Below are positions 9,601 through 17,912 of a DNA stretch of 64,000 nucleotides, piece after piece (positions within the stretch are counted from its first letter, which is position 1; each line of letters begins with the position of its first letter). Origin of the DNA: Marispirochaeta sp963667435 (GTDB lineage Bacteria > Spirochaetota > Spirochaetia > JC444 > Marispirochaetaceae); assembly GCA_963667435.1 (NCBI GenBank), contig OY763414.1, positions 4,154,001 to 4,218,000 on the forward strand, in the 5' to 3' direction. A program made the position numbers and the translations under genes. A model generated the notes under the pieces. The model saw only the letters and a program-made list of their open reading frames with translations, did not search any database and was not told the DNA's origin.

Positions 9601-11537
9601 CATCCTACCGTGACCGCTTTGATGTGCTTGTTACGCCGTTTTACGGCCGCTCCATATACCAGGATGAATTAAGCCCCGCCGAGTCGGACCTTGCCGAGCG
9701 GGTGGACACAATGCTCAGTGATGAGATGGGAGCCATCGAAACTGATATCCGTGATATGCAGCAGGAACAGCTCATCCTTGAGTCATTGAACAGAAATATT
9801 CCTGTAACTGCGGCACAGCGTGAGTTTATCCGCAGCAGATTCCCGGATTTCAATAACGCTGAGGAGCGCAGCCGACGACTGCAGCAGCTGAATGAGGATG
9901 TTGTCCGTTTCAACCGTTCACGCCGGGCACTGATACGGGAAGCCGGAAATGTTGTTGTTAGCAGTCCTGTATTTGATGTGGAAACCTTCAGGCCCAGGGT
10001 TGAGGAGTATACATTCTACCGGCCCATTGTCGGTTTTCGTCAGCAGACCGGAGACGGTGAAGGCTCCGGTTATTTTTACCGTGGCACTGTACGTCTTCGG
10101 GTAACCACAGAGGAAATCGTGCAGCAGATTCTCGATTCCCGCCGCACTCTTATTACCATTACCGCCGTGGTGGCTCTAATAGCGGCGGTGATCGGTATTA
10201 TCGGTGCCCTTATTCTTGCAACAATTATCATTGTGCCTATACGGAGACTTATCCGGGGTGTAGAGGTTATCCGGGATACCGCGGATAAAGCTGCGCTGAA
10301 AGGCCATGAGGTTGAAACCAGAACCAGGGATGAACTCTACGGACTGGCACAAACCATAAATGAAATGACTCATGGACTGGTTGAAGCCGCTGAATCCGCC
10401 AAGGAGCTTACCCTTGGAAAAGAGATTCAGAAAAAGTTTCTACCCCTGGAGGAGTTCCGTGAACGGAAACTTCCCACCGCAACCTTTTCCAATCAGAGGC
10501 TGGACCTTTACGGATATTATGAAGGAGCCGATGAGCTTTCCGGAGACTACTTTGACCATATCGATCTTCAGAACGGTTACCGGGCGATTATTAAATGTGA
10601 CGTTTCCGGGCACGGTGTTACTGCGGCCTTGATTATGGTAGAAGTTGCCACCATTTTTACCAGTTACTTCAACCGCCTTATAGGAAAAAAACCGAATCTC
10701 AATCTTTCAAGTCTGGTGGGGAATATAAACCAGCTCCTGGTTGACCGGGAGTTTAAAGGCAGGTTTGCAGCATTTATTATTATTCTTATGGAAGAAGCGA
10801 CGGGCAAACTTTTTATCTGTAACGCCGGTGACAGTCTTTTAAATATTTTTGAAAGAAATGAGGGGAGGGTTCATGAAATTCAGCTTTCCCAGAAAAACCC
10901 TGCTGCTGGAAGTATGGACCCCGCAATATTCGGTCCGATTACCTATGAACAGGACTCTCTTACCCTTGCGACTGGAGATACCCTGCTGCTGTATACTGAT
11001 GGAGTTGAAGAGAGCCGTCATGTACTTCGCGACAGTGATTATAATGTGGTTGAGTATCAGAATCTTCCCGGGGAGATACGGAAGAAGGATGAGGAAGAGT
11101 TTGTCCGGAACGGCTATAAAGAGGTCAAGGTGGATGAGACCTTTGAGGAGTTTGATCCTAAAAGAATACGGGAGATTCTGGAGACTGCCTATCAGAGGAA
11201 AAAATACATTCTCAAGCGGAGGGTTGATACGGTAATTTTAGAACCTCTGGAATTCGATTTTTCAGAGTTTTCAGGCAGTCCTGAGGATATGGTAACTGTA
11301 CTGATCGCCGTTGAAAAGGTCTTCCGGCTCTTCCCGGATCCTAAGGCAACAGAACGTGACAGGGTTCAGGTTGATAAGAAAATAGATGTGTTTCTGCAGA
11401 AGCATTTCAAGGGATACTATAGTTACTTCCGCAACAGGGTAGAGGATAAGGAGTACCCTGAATATGTATGGTTCACACACCTCAAGGAAGACAGGCAGGA
11501 GGATGATCTTACCATGCTTGCCATTCAGCGGAAATGA
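6648..11537 (+). CDS. Beta-propeller/FN3 sensor with HAMP and PP2C (SpoIIE/RsbU) phosphatase
   Basis: 1,629 residues. A signal sequence (residues 1-27, ending GFAQ) is followed by a sialidase-like propeller with several SxDGxxW (Asp-box) repeats (about 30-430). Two FN3-like domains follow (about 440-650, e.g. RDTTPPSPPQFLPP). A first membrane segment is at about 783-805. A second, at about 846-872, starts a periplasmic sensor region of about 290 residues, closed by a third segment at about 1168-1196 and a HAMP domain. The PP2C/SpoIIE domain starts near 1260 and keeps its metal ligands: D1300 in LSGDYFD, D1318 in DVSGHG, D1451 in TDGVEE and the terminal DDLTML near 1620. An insert of about 100 residues separates the last two. 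It should dephosphorylate a Ser/Thr phosphoprotein, classically an anti-anti-sigma factor, in response to an envelope signal. No STAS or anti-sigma gene is next to it. Confidence 0.88.
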   Translation: MLERRLVKKLFTLVLLSCLSAFSAVTGFAQERIYWENPRYLDLGNPRFPQFASSFEGLTVLSHHYEFSEGQQGNAYISISTSSDGIQWQDFRNILGPFPFTGAETPISSLLVRPDGEILVAVAEGQNAVGIYRFSGSSGRAVRIGTVETPLRAVVAPRLYATADGGLMLFVSRDASAVNTGGGYLGIFFSTSSDGRSWSSFEPLVRDNTNLRETYLPALASLNGRDYVVFQAFKMGGSGGNPPSTYQLYLTTTADRGQSWSSPVLLTSFNETHSLGSEPGWEYYDNQRPSLYSNSAGNRLFLSWERRSGRSRVRNIYLSELGAGGNVLTVSRLNSNRDSISPRFVQAGDRFFVSWYEGGEQAMQVRLAEGRTLPGAGLDWYYDSTTGYDYLTVDTLQNSSAFAVPAVFEDRLYLVWESDTYRNDEINSSRLIVRGPDISVPVPSLRGGNFTAGQPASLDTFRVAWTEPRDPSGIAGYSYMFSRLPGYTPEKEVKHFRDESLATSRELTVDGNWYFIIIAQDYAGNWSRPGILPIIRDTTPPSPPQFLPPDPDDRGFLLSNTMTLSWLAPPEEDTSGYSYTFTLLSSSGRDIGYEGTRVPSPPERIITRSPEASFYNRDNGTWMISAAALDGVGNMSAPTPFIFRLNKYIPVTIIDRVRAERDEVGSTLLTIQGRGYVDGGLISAVILDQDGREPYDYRFPAGQGFFNIAGDRLIDNFKVEDIEEGNYRIGIEHPRRGLKWASSQIYFEPSGVVKFGDFTYRPPSKFRLSTENRLSISVNSLVTIMLLAGLALALGITVFKIRGVIIEGAVIRRDIAAIVAGGRVSSADFKSRMKDMRKRGLGLRIKFVLLITLLILIVVMMVAVSLGYYMIESRQKTLAEGLSSRAALLLESLAVGAQEPIDSNDQETILSLVSQVEAMSDATGVTITGRSAANPDGELHALWAASNPDELIDSLRGEIRIDYRAKNSAEDAPRTFALINADELSSYRDRFDVLVTPFYGRSIYQDELSPAESDLAERVDTMLSDEMGAIETDIRDMQQEQLILESLNRNIPVTAAQREFIRSRFPDFNNAEERSRRLQQLNEDVVRFNRSRRALIREAGNVVVSSPVFDVETFRPRVEEYTFYRPIVGFRQQTGDGEGSGYFYRGTVRLRVTTEEIVQQILDSRRTLITITAVVALIAAVIGIIGALILATIIIVPIRRLIRGVEVIRDTADKAALKGHEVETRTRDELYGLAQTINEMTHGLVEAAESAKELTLGKEIQKKFLPLEEFRERKLPTATFSNQRLDLYGYYEGADELSGDYFDHIDLQNGYRAIIKCDVSGHGVTAALIMVEVATIFTSYFNRLIGKKPNLNLSSLVGNINQLLVDREFKGRFAAFIIILMEEATGKLFICNAGDSLLNIFERNEGRVHEIQLSQKNPAAGSMDPAIFGPITYEQDSLTLATGDTLLLYTDGVEESRHVLRDSDYNVVEYQNLPGEIRKKDEEEFVRNGYKEVKVDETFEEFDPKRIREILETAYQRKKYILKRRVDTVILEPLEFDFSEFSGSPEDMVTVLIAVEKVFRLFPDPKATERDRVQVDKKIDVFLQKHFKGYYSYFRNRVEDKEYPEYVWFTHLKEDRQEDDLTMLAIQRK

Positions 11538-12010
11538 TAGAAGGCAAAGAAGGCCTTATACTTTTGGTATTATCTCCCTGGTCTCTCTGGCTTAAGAAAC
11601 TGGTTCGTGAAACTGTTCCGGGATTCATATTCCGGCAGGTCGGGTATCAGGGAAGGGATGCTCTTTTCCCTGCATGGCTCTACTGGTTGCTTGATGGGGA
11701 TGAAGCTGCCGCAGGAGCAGTGCTGAAGCTGCCACAAGAGCAGCCGAATTCTGCGGATGTTAAATTCCAGCTGTTTTCAGACAGTACACGTGTATATGAC
11801 ATCGCCTTTTCTGCAGCTTTTAAAGTAAAAGTAACCGATTTTACCTCCGGGGAGCCGGTTTTTCGGGTTTTTCCCGAAGGAGACGGCCTATATTACCGTG
11901 AACTGGAGATTCAGGAGCAGGGCGAATCAAATGTATTGCCCGGTAAGGTTATTGACGAAGCCTTTATTTTTGCTGATTCTGTGATAAAATCCTTCGACAG
12001 GAAGGTATGA
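11534..12010 (+). CDS. Small soluble protein coupled to the propeller phosphatase
   Basis: 158 residues with no signal peptide. The ATG overlaps the stop of the phosphatase gene (ATGA), so translation is coupled. The protein has an alpha/beta look: an N-terminal LILLVLSPWSLWLKKLVRE, a conserved-looking DALFPAWLYWLLDGDEA, and a C-terminal strand-rich part. I recognise no family. The strict coupling to the phosphatase suggests a dedicated partner, for example a substrate or adaptor, but the sequence does not look like a STAS domain, since no DxSG phosphorylation loop is present. Confidence 0.7.
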   Translation: MIEGKEGLILLVLSPWSLWLKKLVRETVPGFIFRQVGYQGRDALFPAWLYWLLDGDEAAAGAVLKLPQEQPNSADVKFQLFSDSTRVYDIAFSAAFKVKVTDFTSGEPVFRVFPEGDGLYYRELEIQEQGESNVLPGKVIDEAFIFADSVIKSFDRKV

Positions 12011-12044
12011 TTGATAAAGTATATGAAACTGGGAGACGAGTTCT

Positions 12045-12476
12045 ATGAAGAGCGCCCGCTTTTTCTGTGAATCCTGCGGCAGGTCCGTACCGTTCAACGC
12101 CAACATGTGTCCTCACTGCGGAAAAAAGTTTGATGCAGTAAAATGTCCGGTATGTAAATACACCGGGATGCCCGGAGAGTTCCTCCAGGGCTGCCCCAAG
12201 TGCGGGTACCTTGCCTCCGAAGACGGGAGTGTGCCTTCAGGATCTGAACCGCGATCACCGGGAAAAAAAGAATCGGCAGTTTCCGGGCCGTCAAAATCTT
12301 CAGATGCTTCTTCCAGATATATGAAAGCTCCGCGGCAGGAAAAGGATTTTGAACTTTTTGCAGAAGAGCATTTCGACAAACCGAAAGGTTTCCATAACTG
12401 GAGTTATTATTTTATCCTTGTCCTTCTTTTCGGGATTCTAATATCCATGGGGATCTTCCTTGTCATGATTATGTAA
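12045..12476 (+). CDS. Double zinc-ribbon protein with C-terminal membrane anchor
   Basis: 143 residues, with a GGGAG SD about 10 bases before the ATG. The N-terminus has four CxxC pairs: FCESCGR, CPHCGK, CPVCKY and CPKCGY, that is, two zinc ribbons within the first 65 residues. A low-complexity Ser/Pro/Lys linker (about 66-105) follows, and the C-terminus is one membrane segment (SYYFILVLLFGILISMGIFL). It is probably a cytoplasmic zinc-ribbon domain tethered to the inner membrane. It lies 34 bp after the previous gene and likely ends that operon. Its stop overlaps the end of the convergent SfsA gene by 8 bp. The function is unknown. Confidence 0.8.
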   Translation: MKSARFFCESCGRSVPFNANMCPHCGKKFDAVKCPVCKYTGMPGEFLQGCPKCGYLASEDGSVPSGSEPRSPGKKESAVSGPSKSSDASSRYMKAPRQEKDFELFAEEHFDKPKGFHNWSYYFILVLLFGILISMGIFLVMIM

Positions 12477-13623
12477 AGGACCTGTCCTCCAGGGTTTCCA
12501 CGTGACGGTAACGCAGAATAAGCTGTTCCAGGGACACAGGGTTCTCCGGATTCTTTGCAGAAATCTTGTAGAGATGGCTTTCGCAGCTGCAGTCCGAGCA
12601 GCCGAATCCGGCAACTGCGGAATCGGCAATTTCCGCAAGATCTCCGGCAAGAACACATTCCAGATTGTTATGAGTTCTCAGAGCATACCCTTCAACCTTG
12701 TCCGCATATTCTCTGAGGTAATCAATGTGCCAGTGTTTTTTCTTTCGTTTTCTGAGATGCCGGTTTATCCGGGCAGTAAGATTCTTTTTTGCTGAGCCGG
12801 CATAGATGTAATACCCCGGTTCAAATATCATTTTTCCAAGAGCACCGACGCTTATTTCCACTCTTCCCGGAATGTGCATTTTTATAAGATAGACACCGGT
12901 ATCATGAGCAGCGGCGGTACAGGGTTCTGTAACAACCGGGAGATTCGAGTTCTCAACCCTTACTGACCCATTACTCAGGCAGTGAATTGAAGCCGCACGG
13001 ATATCTACCTGTGCTTCTGCTTCCTGCACTGCCACGGCAAAATGCGGGTCTGTGTGAATTCCGGGAACAAGGCGGTCTGCATCGGGATTAACCACCACAA
13101 AGAGAACGCAGGTTCTGTATTCTCCAGCCTCGGCAATTTCCTTCAGTTCCCTAACATGCCGGGCCCCTCTTATTGTTGGTGCATCGGGAAACATTGCTGT
13201 GCCGTATTCCACAAGACTGCATGATTTAACCTCCACCAGGGTCTTTACTCCGGCCTTTGTGACAAGAAAATCAAAACGTGAAGAACCATGGCTGAACTCT
13301 CTTTTTACAGAGTCCGCTTCAGGGAAGAGAATGGGAAGCAGAAGGGTTTCCGTAATCCGGTTGGCTCCTGTGGAGTTCAGGGGAATAATGTGATCTTTGT
13401 ACCGGACGGCAGCCAGAGACCAGGAAGTTTTGCGTGTGGATTCCGGGTGTTTCCGGAGAATGCAGATGCGTCCGGGTACAAGCAGTTCTCTCATACGTCC
13501 AGGGTTGGGGCAGTGAGCTTCTATTCTCTGTTTTTCAGGCCCCTGTATTACCACCTTGAAACGATTGGGGCGATCAAGAAATTCACCTTCAAGATCATTT
13601 GAAAAAAGGGATAAATCAGTCAA
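12469..13623 (-). CDS. sfsA: SfsA-like nuclease/DNA-binding domain fused to DUF123 (GIY-YIG-like)
   Basis: 384 residues. Residues 1-235 are SfsA (sugar fermentation stimulation protein): FLDRPNRFKVVI, HCPNPGRMRELLVPG, and the nuclease-like RFDFLV...LVEVKSCSL stretch. SfsA has an OB-type and a PD-(D/E)xK-like fold. Residues about 245-365 match DUF123, a GIY-YIG-related domain: GVYLIKMHIPG, GYYIYAGSAKKNL, RINRHLRKRKKKHWHIDYL and a CSDCSC cysteine cluster. SfsA alone is normally about 230-240 residues, so this is a two-domain fusion of putative nuclease folds. The start is TTG at 13623, overlapping the stop of the acyl-CoA synthetase gene; no ATG is available near the N-terminus. Confidence 0.88.
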   Translation of the reverse strand: MTDLSLFSNDLEGEFLDRPNRFKVVIQGPEKQRIEAHCPNPGRMRELLVPGRICILRKHPESTRKTSWSLAAVRYKDHIIPLNSTGANRITETLLLPILFPEADSVKREFSHGSSRFDFLVTKAGVKTLVEVKSCSLVEYGTAMFPDAPTIRGARHVRELKEIAEAGEYRTCVLFVVVNPDADRLVPGIHTDPHFAVAVQEAEAQVDIRAASIHCLSNGSVRVENSNLPVVTEPCTAAAHDTGVYLIKMHIPGRVEISVGALGKMIFEPGYYIYAGSAKKNLTARINRHLRKRKKKHWHIDYLREYADKVEGYALRTHNNLECVLAGDLAEIADSAVAGFGCSDCSCESHLYKISAKNPENPVSLEQLILRYRHVETLEDRSFT

Positions 13624-15508
13624 ACAGCTGCCGGATTTCCCGATGATACATTCCGTCGATAACCGATCTGCGCAGTTTCATAGTCTGTGTCAGCTCTTTT
13701 CCAGCCTCAAAGGGTTTTTCCAGAAGCTTAAAACGGAAAATGCGTTCGAAGTGTTTGAACCCGCTCTGCGGGTTAACCAGAGACTGAATACTGTTGTGAA
13801 TCTCCTCTATCATTTCAGGGTCTTTTAGAAGCTCCTTGGGATCCACATAGGTCAGTCCTTTGGCCTGAGCGCTAACTTCCACTGCTTCCATATTCGGTAC
13901 AATCAGGGCTGCAAGGAACTTCTGATCCTGGCCTACCACCATAACCTGTTCTATGAAATCAGAACGGCTGAGCTGATCTTCTATAGGGACAGGTTCTATG
14001 TTTTCTCCACCCAGAAGAACAATAGTCTCCTTTTCCCGTCCAATTATTTTAAGCTCTTCATTTCTGGTCATAATCGCCAGATCTCCGGTGTTCAGCCATC
14101 CGTCCTTCAGGACATCCGCTGTAGCCTCAGGCCTTTTGTAGTATCCTTGCATGATCTGTTCGCTCTTAACATAGAGGACCCCTTTTTCTCCGGGCCGGGC
14201 AAGGGCCCCTTCACTGTCTATCAGGCGGTACTCAATATCAGGCAAAAGCGGTCCGATAGTTCCCGGTACTGGTGAATTAAAATCACGCACCGAGAGCACA
14301 GGTCCTGTTTCAGTGAGGCCGTATCCTTCAAGGATGCGGATTCCTACAGCCTGAAAAAAGCGGTCCACATGTGGAGGCAGAGCACCACCTCCGGAGACAC
14401 CTGCGCGGAAATTACGCCCGAGCTTCTTTTTTATTGTGCCGAATACCAAAAGATCCCCGAGCAGTTTGAAGGGACTCAGGAGCAGGAAGGGGAGAAGCGC
14501 AATGGTTCTGTCCATCCATATCAGCCGTTTGGAAAACTGCGGCATCAGCCCTCTGAGCATTGTCAGCAGTGTATAGTGGGATTGTCCAACAGTGAGGAAG
14601 AAGTAGAAGAGGCTTTTTTTGAGGTTGCTTCCCTGGTTTACATTCCTCAAAACAGCAGCTCTGATGGCTTCCCAGATCCTTGGCACCGATGTCATCCAGT
14701 GGGGATCGGTAGCTGCCATGTCGGCAAGCATAATGGAGCCTATTGGCTTCGAGTAAATAATAGAGGCACCCTTGGTAATGACAATATATTCGATGGCACG
14801 TTCATAGGAGTGCCAGGAGGGCAGAACACTGAAAAAACGTTCACCTGTTTTTATGGGGATAGGGTTGTATATACGGTCCAGCTGGAAAATGTATGAGCGG
14901 TTGGTAAGGATCACTCCTTTTGGTTCTCCAGTTGTTCCGGAGGTATAAATCAGGGTCACAATATCGTCAATAGTGGACGGCTCAACTGATTTATTGAAAA
15001 AATCCTCGTTCCCCCCGGCTTTTCTACCGGCTTCGAGCAGCTTATCAAAAGATATAACCTTAATTCCCGGAATTTCTTTCGAGCCGGGATCATCGTAGGA
15101 AATAATCAGTTTGAGTTTGGGCAGGGAGTCTATTTGTGTGGCTGCTTTATCCAGCTGTGCCTGGTTTTCCACGAATGCTGCAGTACAGTCCGCATGAGCC
15201 AGAATATAGGCAAACTCATCGGCGGTACTGTCGGAACCTCTTGGTACATCTATTGCTCCAAGGGTAAGGCAGGCGAGGTCGGAGATGAGCCACTCTTTCC
15301 TGTTGTCAGAAAGAATGCCGATATGATCTCCTCTTTTTATTCCCTTTTCCGCAAGACCGGCGGCTGCCGCGCAGACCAGTTCAAAAAGCTGTGAGAAGCT
15401 GCTGGATTCAAAAGTTTTTCCGTTGTCCTTGCTGTAGATGGCGGGTTTCTCACCGTGAAGATCAACAGTCCTTTTAAAACGACGAATTAAGGTGTCGCCC
15501 TCGTTCAT
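13616..15508 (-). CDS. Long-chain acyl-CoA synthetase (AMP-forming)
   Basis: 630 residues, the typical length of bacterial and eukaryotic-type FadD15/FAA1 enzymes. The AMP-binding signature IYTSGTTGEPKGVILTN is at about residues 190-206; the later motifs GYGLTETGPVLSVR and WLNTGDLA are also present. It activates long-chain fatty acids to acyl-CoA through acyl-adenylates, probably at the inner membrane. The ATG has a GGGAGG SD 9 bases upstream. The stop overlaps the SfsA start by 8 bp, so these two form an operon. It could supply acyl chains to phospholipid synthesis, or activate fatty acids taken up through FadL-like barrels; the second idea is inference. Confidence 0.9.
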   Translation of the reverse strand: MNEGDTLIRRFKRTVDLHGEKPAIYSKDNGKTFESSSFSQLFELVCAAAAGLAEKGIKRGDHIGILSDNRKEWLISDLACLTLGAIDVPRGSDSTADEFAYILAHADCTAAFVENQAQLDKAATQIDSLPKLKLIISYDDPGSKEIPGIKVISFDKLLEAGRKAGGNEDFFNKSVEPSTIDDIVTLIYTSGTTGEPKGVILTNRSYIFQLDRIYNPIPIKTGERFFSVLPSWHSYERAIEYIVITKGASIIYSKPIGSIMLADMAATDPHWMTSVPRIWEAIRAAVLRNVNQGSNLKKSLFYFFLTVGQSHYTLLTMLRGLMPQFSKRLIWMDRTIALLPFLLLSPFKLLGDLLVFGTIKKKLGRNFRAGVSGGGALPPHVDRFFQAVGIRILEGYGLTETGPVLSVRDFNSPVPGTIGPLLPDIEYRLIDSEGALARPGEKGVLYVKSEQIMQGYYKRPEATADVLKDGWLNTGDLAIMTRNEELKIIGREKETIVLLGGENIEPVPIEDQLSRSDFIEQVMVVGQDQKFLAALIVPNMEAVEVSAQAKGLTYVDPKELLKDPEMIEEIHNSIQSLVNPQSGFKHFERIFRFKLLEKPFEAGKELTQTMKLRRSVIDGMYHREIRQLFD

Positions 15509-15592
15509 TGCTTCGAGCCTCCCGCCGGATGTAGATTAAAAACACGGTATCATGACACCCGGGGGAAGTCAACGAAAGCTGTTCAAGCTTGT

Positions 15593-17263
15593 CTACCAGG
15601 AGAGCTGGTTAATCAGAGTATTCTCCAGGATTGCCGGAGTCAGCAGTTCCGGAAGAAGTACCGGCGTCGGTTTCCCCGGCGGATAAAGCGCATATACAGG
15701 AACCCCGGCCTTGCCGAAATTTTCAATCCATTGATGGATGATTTTATCTCCTTTTGTGTAATCCCCGTAGAACCGTGCAACGTCAAACTGTTCGAACAGT
15801 TCATCGATATACGCACGGGAGAATACGGTTGCCTCGTTGGTTTTGCAGGTAAGACACCAGTCAGCGGTAAACTGGATAAAGACGGGGCGGCCCTCACTTC
15901 GTGCCGCTTCAACTGCCTCAGGAGAGAAAGTAACCCAGCCCTCCTTTACCACAGCCGATTCTCCGCTTTCCGTTTCCTTCCAGCCTGCCGGGACGGTGAC
16001 TGCCAGCAAAATCAGTAACCCTGCCACTGTTAGTGCAGTTGTTCTCCTGACAATTCGGGTTTTTGCTTTCTGCCCGAACCTTCCCCAGATCCATATTAGC
16101 GCAACTGTTGCGGTGAGACTGAGCAGCAGGGTTAGAGTTTTTGAAGGACCAAGCTGTGTTATTAAAACAGATGTGAGCCAAGCTGCTGTTGCAATTAGAA
16201 GCAGACCCATGGCTTCCTTGAACGTATTCATCCATGGACCGGGTTTCGGCAGTCGGCGAATCAGTGCGGGAATAAACCCTAACAGGGTAAATGGCAAAGC
16301 CAGCCCTATTCCGATAAAGAGAAAAATCAGCAGAATTATCAGGGAGGACTGACTGAAGGCGAAGCCCAGCGCAGTACCAAGGAAAGGCGCCGTACAGGGG
16401 GTGGCCAGAAGCACTGTAAAGATCCCGCCGGCCAGTGATCCAAGATAGCCTTTCCGGGAAACAAGCCCTGTTACCCGGCTGCCGGCGGTAACATTGAGAG
16501 TCCACATATCAAAAAGGGAAAGGGCAAATACAATCAGAACAAGAATCAGGCTGAAAAGGTAGTAGGGGTTCTGAAACTGAAATCCCCATCCGACTGCTTC
16601 TCCTGCATTCTTCAGAATTACCACAGCAGTGCCGAGAGCAAGCAGACTTCCTGCAACTCCGGCACCGAAAACCAGGGCGTGTCTGCGGATACTGTTTCCA
16701 TCGTCTCTGCTCTGTTTTACAAGATTCAAAGCTTTTATGGAGAGAACAGGCAGGACGCAGGGCATTACATTAAGCAGAAGTCCTCCCAGAAGGGCAAGGA
16801 GCAGGTAGAATGTTAGGGAACCTGCACCGGGCGACCGTTTCAATGATTCCAGTGCGGCCGTCTCGCCATCGGGAAGAAGTTCTTCTGTTTCCGGCATAAG
16901 ACAGACTCCGTCATCTCTGCATAACTGGTAGAAAGCGGAAATTTTTGAAGGTCCGCCTTCCTTGCCTCCGGGAAGAAGGTTAGCTGAAACAGTGACTTCT
17001 CCCCGGTATTTCCCGTCTTCATCCGCATCGGAGTATACGGTCGGACCCAGAACGTAGGGAGAATCCTCATTGATGCTTATGCCGAAGAAATCAGGATCCG
17101 GACTCTGATAGTACTCCGGCGGGATAAGGAAACGTACTGTCACTATTCCGGGGTTGTCGTTCTCGGGAGGTACAAACGCCTCAAGAGAACTGACCTGCGC
17201 ATACAGTCCGCTTAATGAGGCGGTCAGGACAAGCAGCAGAAATGCTGCCGCGGTTTTTCTCAT
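15593..17263 (-). CDS. dsbD: Thiol:disulfide interchange protein DsbD
   Basis: 556 residues, close to the 565 of E. coli DsbD, with all three modules. After a signal peptide (ending SGLYAQ), the N-terminal alpha domain has the redox pair CRDDGVC and the following MPETE. Eight membrane segments carry the two conserved cysteines in MPCVLPVLSIK and ATPCTAPFLGTALG. The C-terminal thioredoxin domain has ADWCLTCK. It moves electrons from cytoplasmic thioredoxin to periplasmic thiol proteins. It lies 17 bp downstream of a TlpA-like thioredoxin, its likely acceptor. Confidence 0.92.
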   Translation of the reverse strand: MRKTAAAFLLLVLTASLSGLYAQVSSLEAFVPPENDNPGIVTVRFLIPPEYYQSPDPDFFGISINEDSPYVLGPTVYSDADEDGKYRGEVTVSANLLPGGKEGGPSKISAFYQLCRDDGVCLMPETEELLPDGETAALESLKRSPGAGSLTFYLLLALLGGLLLNVMPCVLPVLSIKALNLVKQSRDDGNSIRRHALVFGAGVAGSLLALGTAVVILKNAGEAVGWGFQFQNPYYLFSLILVLIVFALSLFDMWTLNVTAGSRVTGLVSRKGYLGSLAGGIFTVLLATPCTAPFLGTALGFAFSQSSLIILLIFLFIGIGLALPFTLLGFIPALIRRLPKPGPWMNTFKEAMGLLLIATAAWLTSVLITQLGPSKTLTLLLSLTATVALIWIWGRFGQKAKTRIVRRTTALTVAGLLILLAVTVPAGWKETESGESAVVKEGWVTFSPEAVEAARSEGRPVFIQFTADWCLTCKTNEATVFSRAYIDELFEQFDVARFYGDYTKGDKIIHQWIENFGKAGVPVYALYPPGKPTPVLLPELLTPAILENTLINQLSW

Positions 17264-17280
17264 ATCCTAATCTCTATTAC

Positions 17281-17853
17281 CTATTGCGCAGCCAGTTCCT
17301 TGAGTACTGCAATCATTTCAGGGGTGTCCCACTGGTACATACCTACAAGCCTGGCAATTACCTTGCCTTCCGTATTAATAAGATAACTGGTTGGAATAGA
17401 ACCGGTACGGTAAAACGACGGAACAGCAGTCCCGGTATCGTCAAAAGCTGTAGGGAAAGTGTAACCGTTGTCAGCTATGAAATCCTCCACTTTTTTCCGG
17501 GTTTCCCTGCCATCGTTTGAAGAGATGGCAAGAATGGTGAAGTTGTTGTTTTTCATTTTTCCGTAGAGTTTTTCCATATCCGGCATTTCAGCCTTGCACG
17601 GCGGGCACCAGGTAGCCCAGAAATTGAGGAGAACCACTTTACCTTGAAGGGATGAAAGGGAGGTGTTGCTGCCGTCGATGCCTTTAACAGAAAAATCCGG
17701 AGCATTTAGCGGTGAATTGGGTATGCCGAATCCCATGTTGTAAAGTTTCTCCGTGAGAGGATCCATTGTTGTCCCGGCGTTGTTCTGGGCAGTTAGGAAG
17801 CTTGTTCCGGCAAGTAAAAGGGTAACTATAAGCAGTGCACGTTGTATTCTCAT
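17281..17853 (-). CDS. TlpA/ResA-type periplasmic thioredoxin
   Basis: 190 residues. A signal peptide (LLIVTLLLAGTSFLTAQ) is followed by an AhpC/TSA-Redoxin fold of the TlpA/ResA type, with the active site NFWATWCPPCKAEM and the downstream cis-proline segment GSIPTSYLIN. A CAGGAG SD precedes the ATG. The CPPC pair is kept reduced in ResA-like proteins, and the downstream dsbD would supply electrons. The substrate is unknown, since there is no cytochrome c maturation gene in the window. It sits 59 bp after a BASS/ACR3-like transporter on the same strand. Confidence 0.9.
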   Translation of the reverse strand: MRIQRALLIVTLLLAGTSFLTAQNNAGTTMDPLTEKLYNMGFGIPNSPLNAPDFSVKGIDGSNTSLSSLQGKVVLLNFWATWCPPCKAEMPDMEKLYGKMKNNNFTILAISSNDGRETRKKVEDFIADNGYTFPTAFDDTGTAVPSFYRTGSIPTSYLINTEGKVIARLVGMYQWDTPEMIAVLKELAAQ

Positions 17854-17912
17854 CTATTTACTCCTGATAATGAATATAGGCCTCTTGTTGAGGCGGTTCA
17901 ATTAAAAACAGC

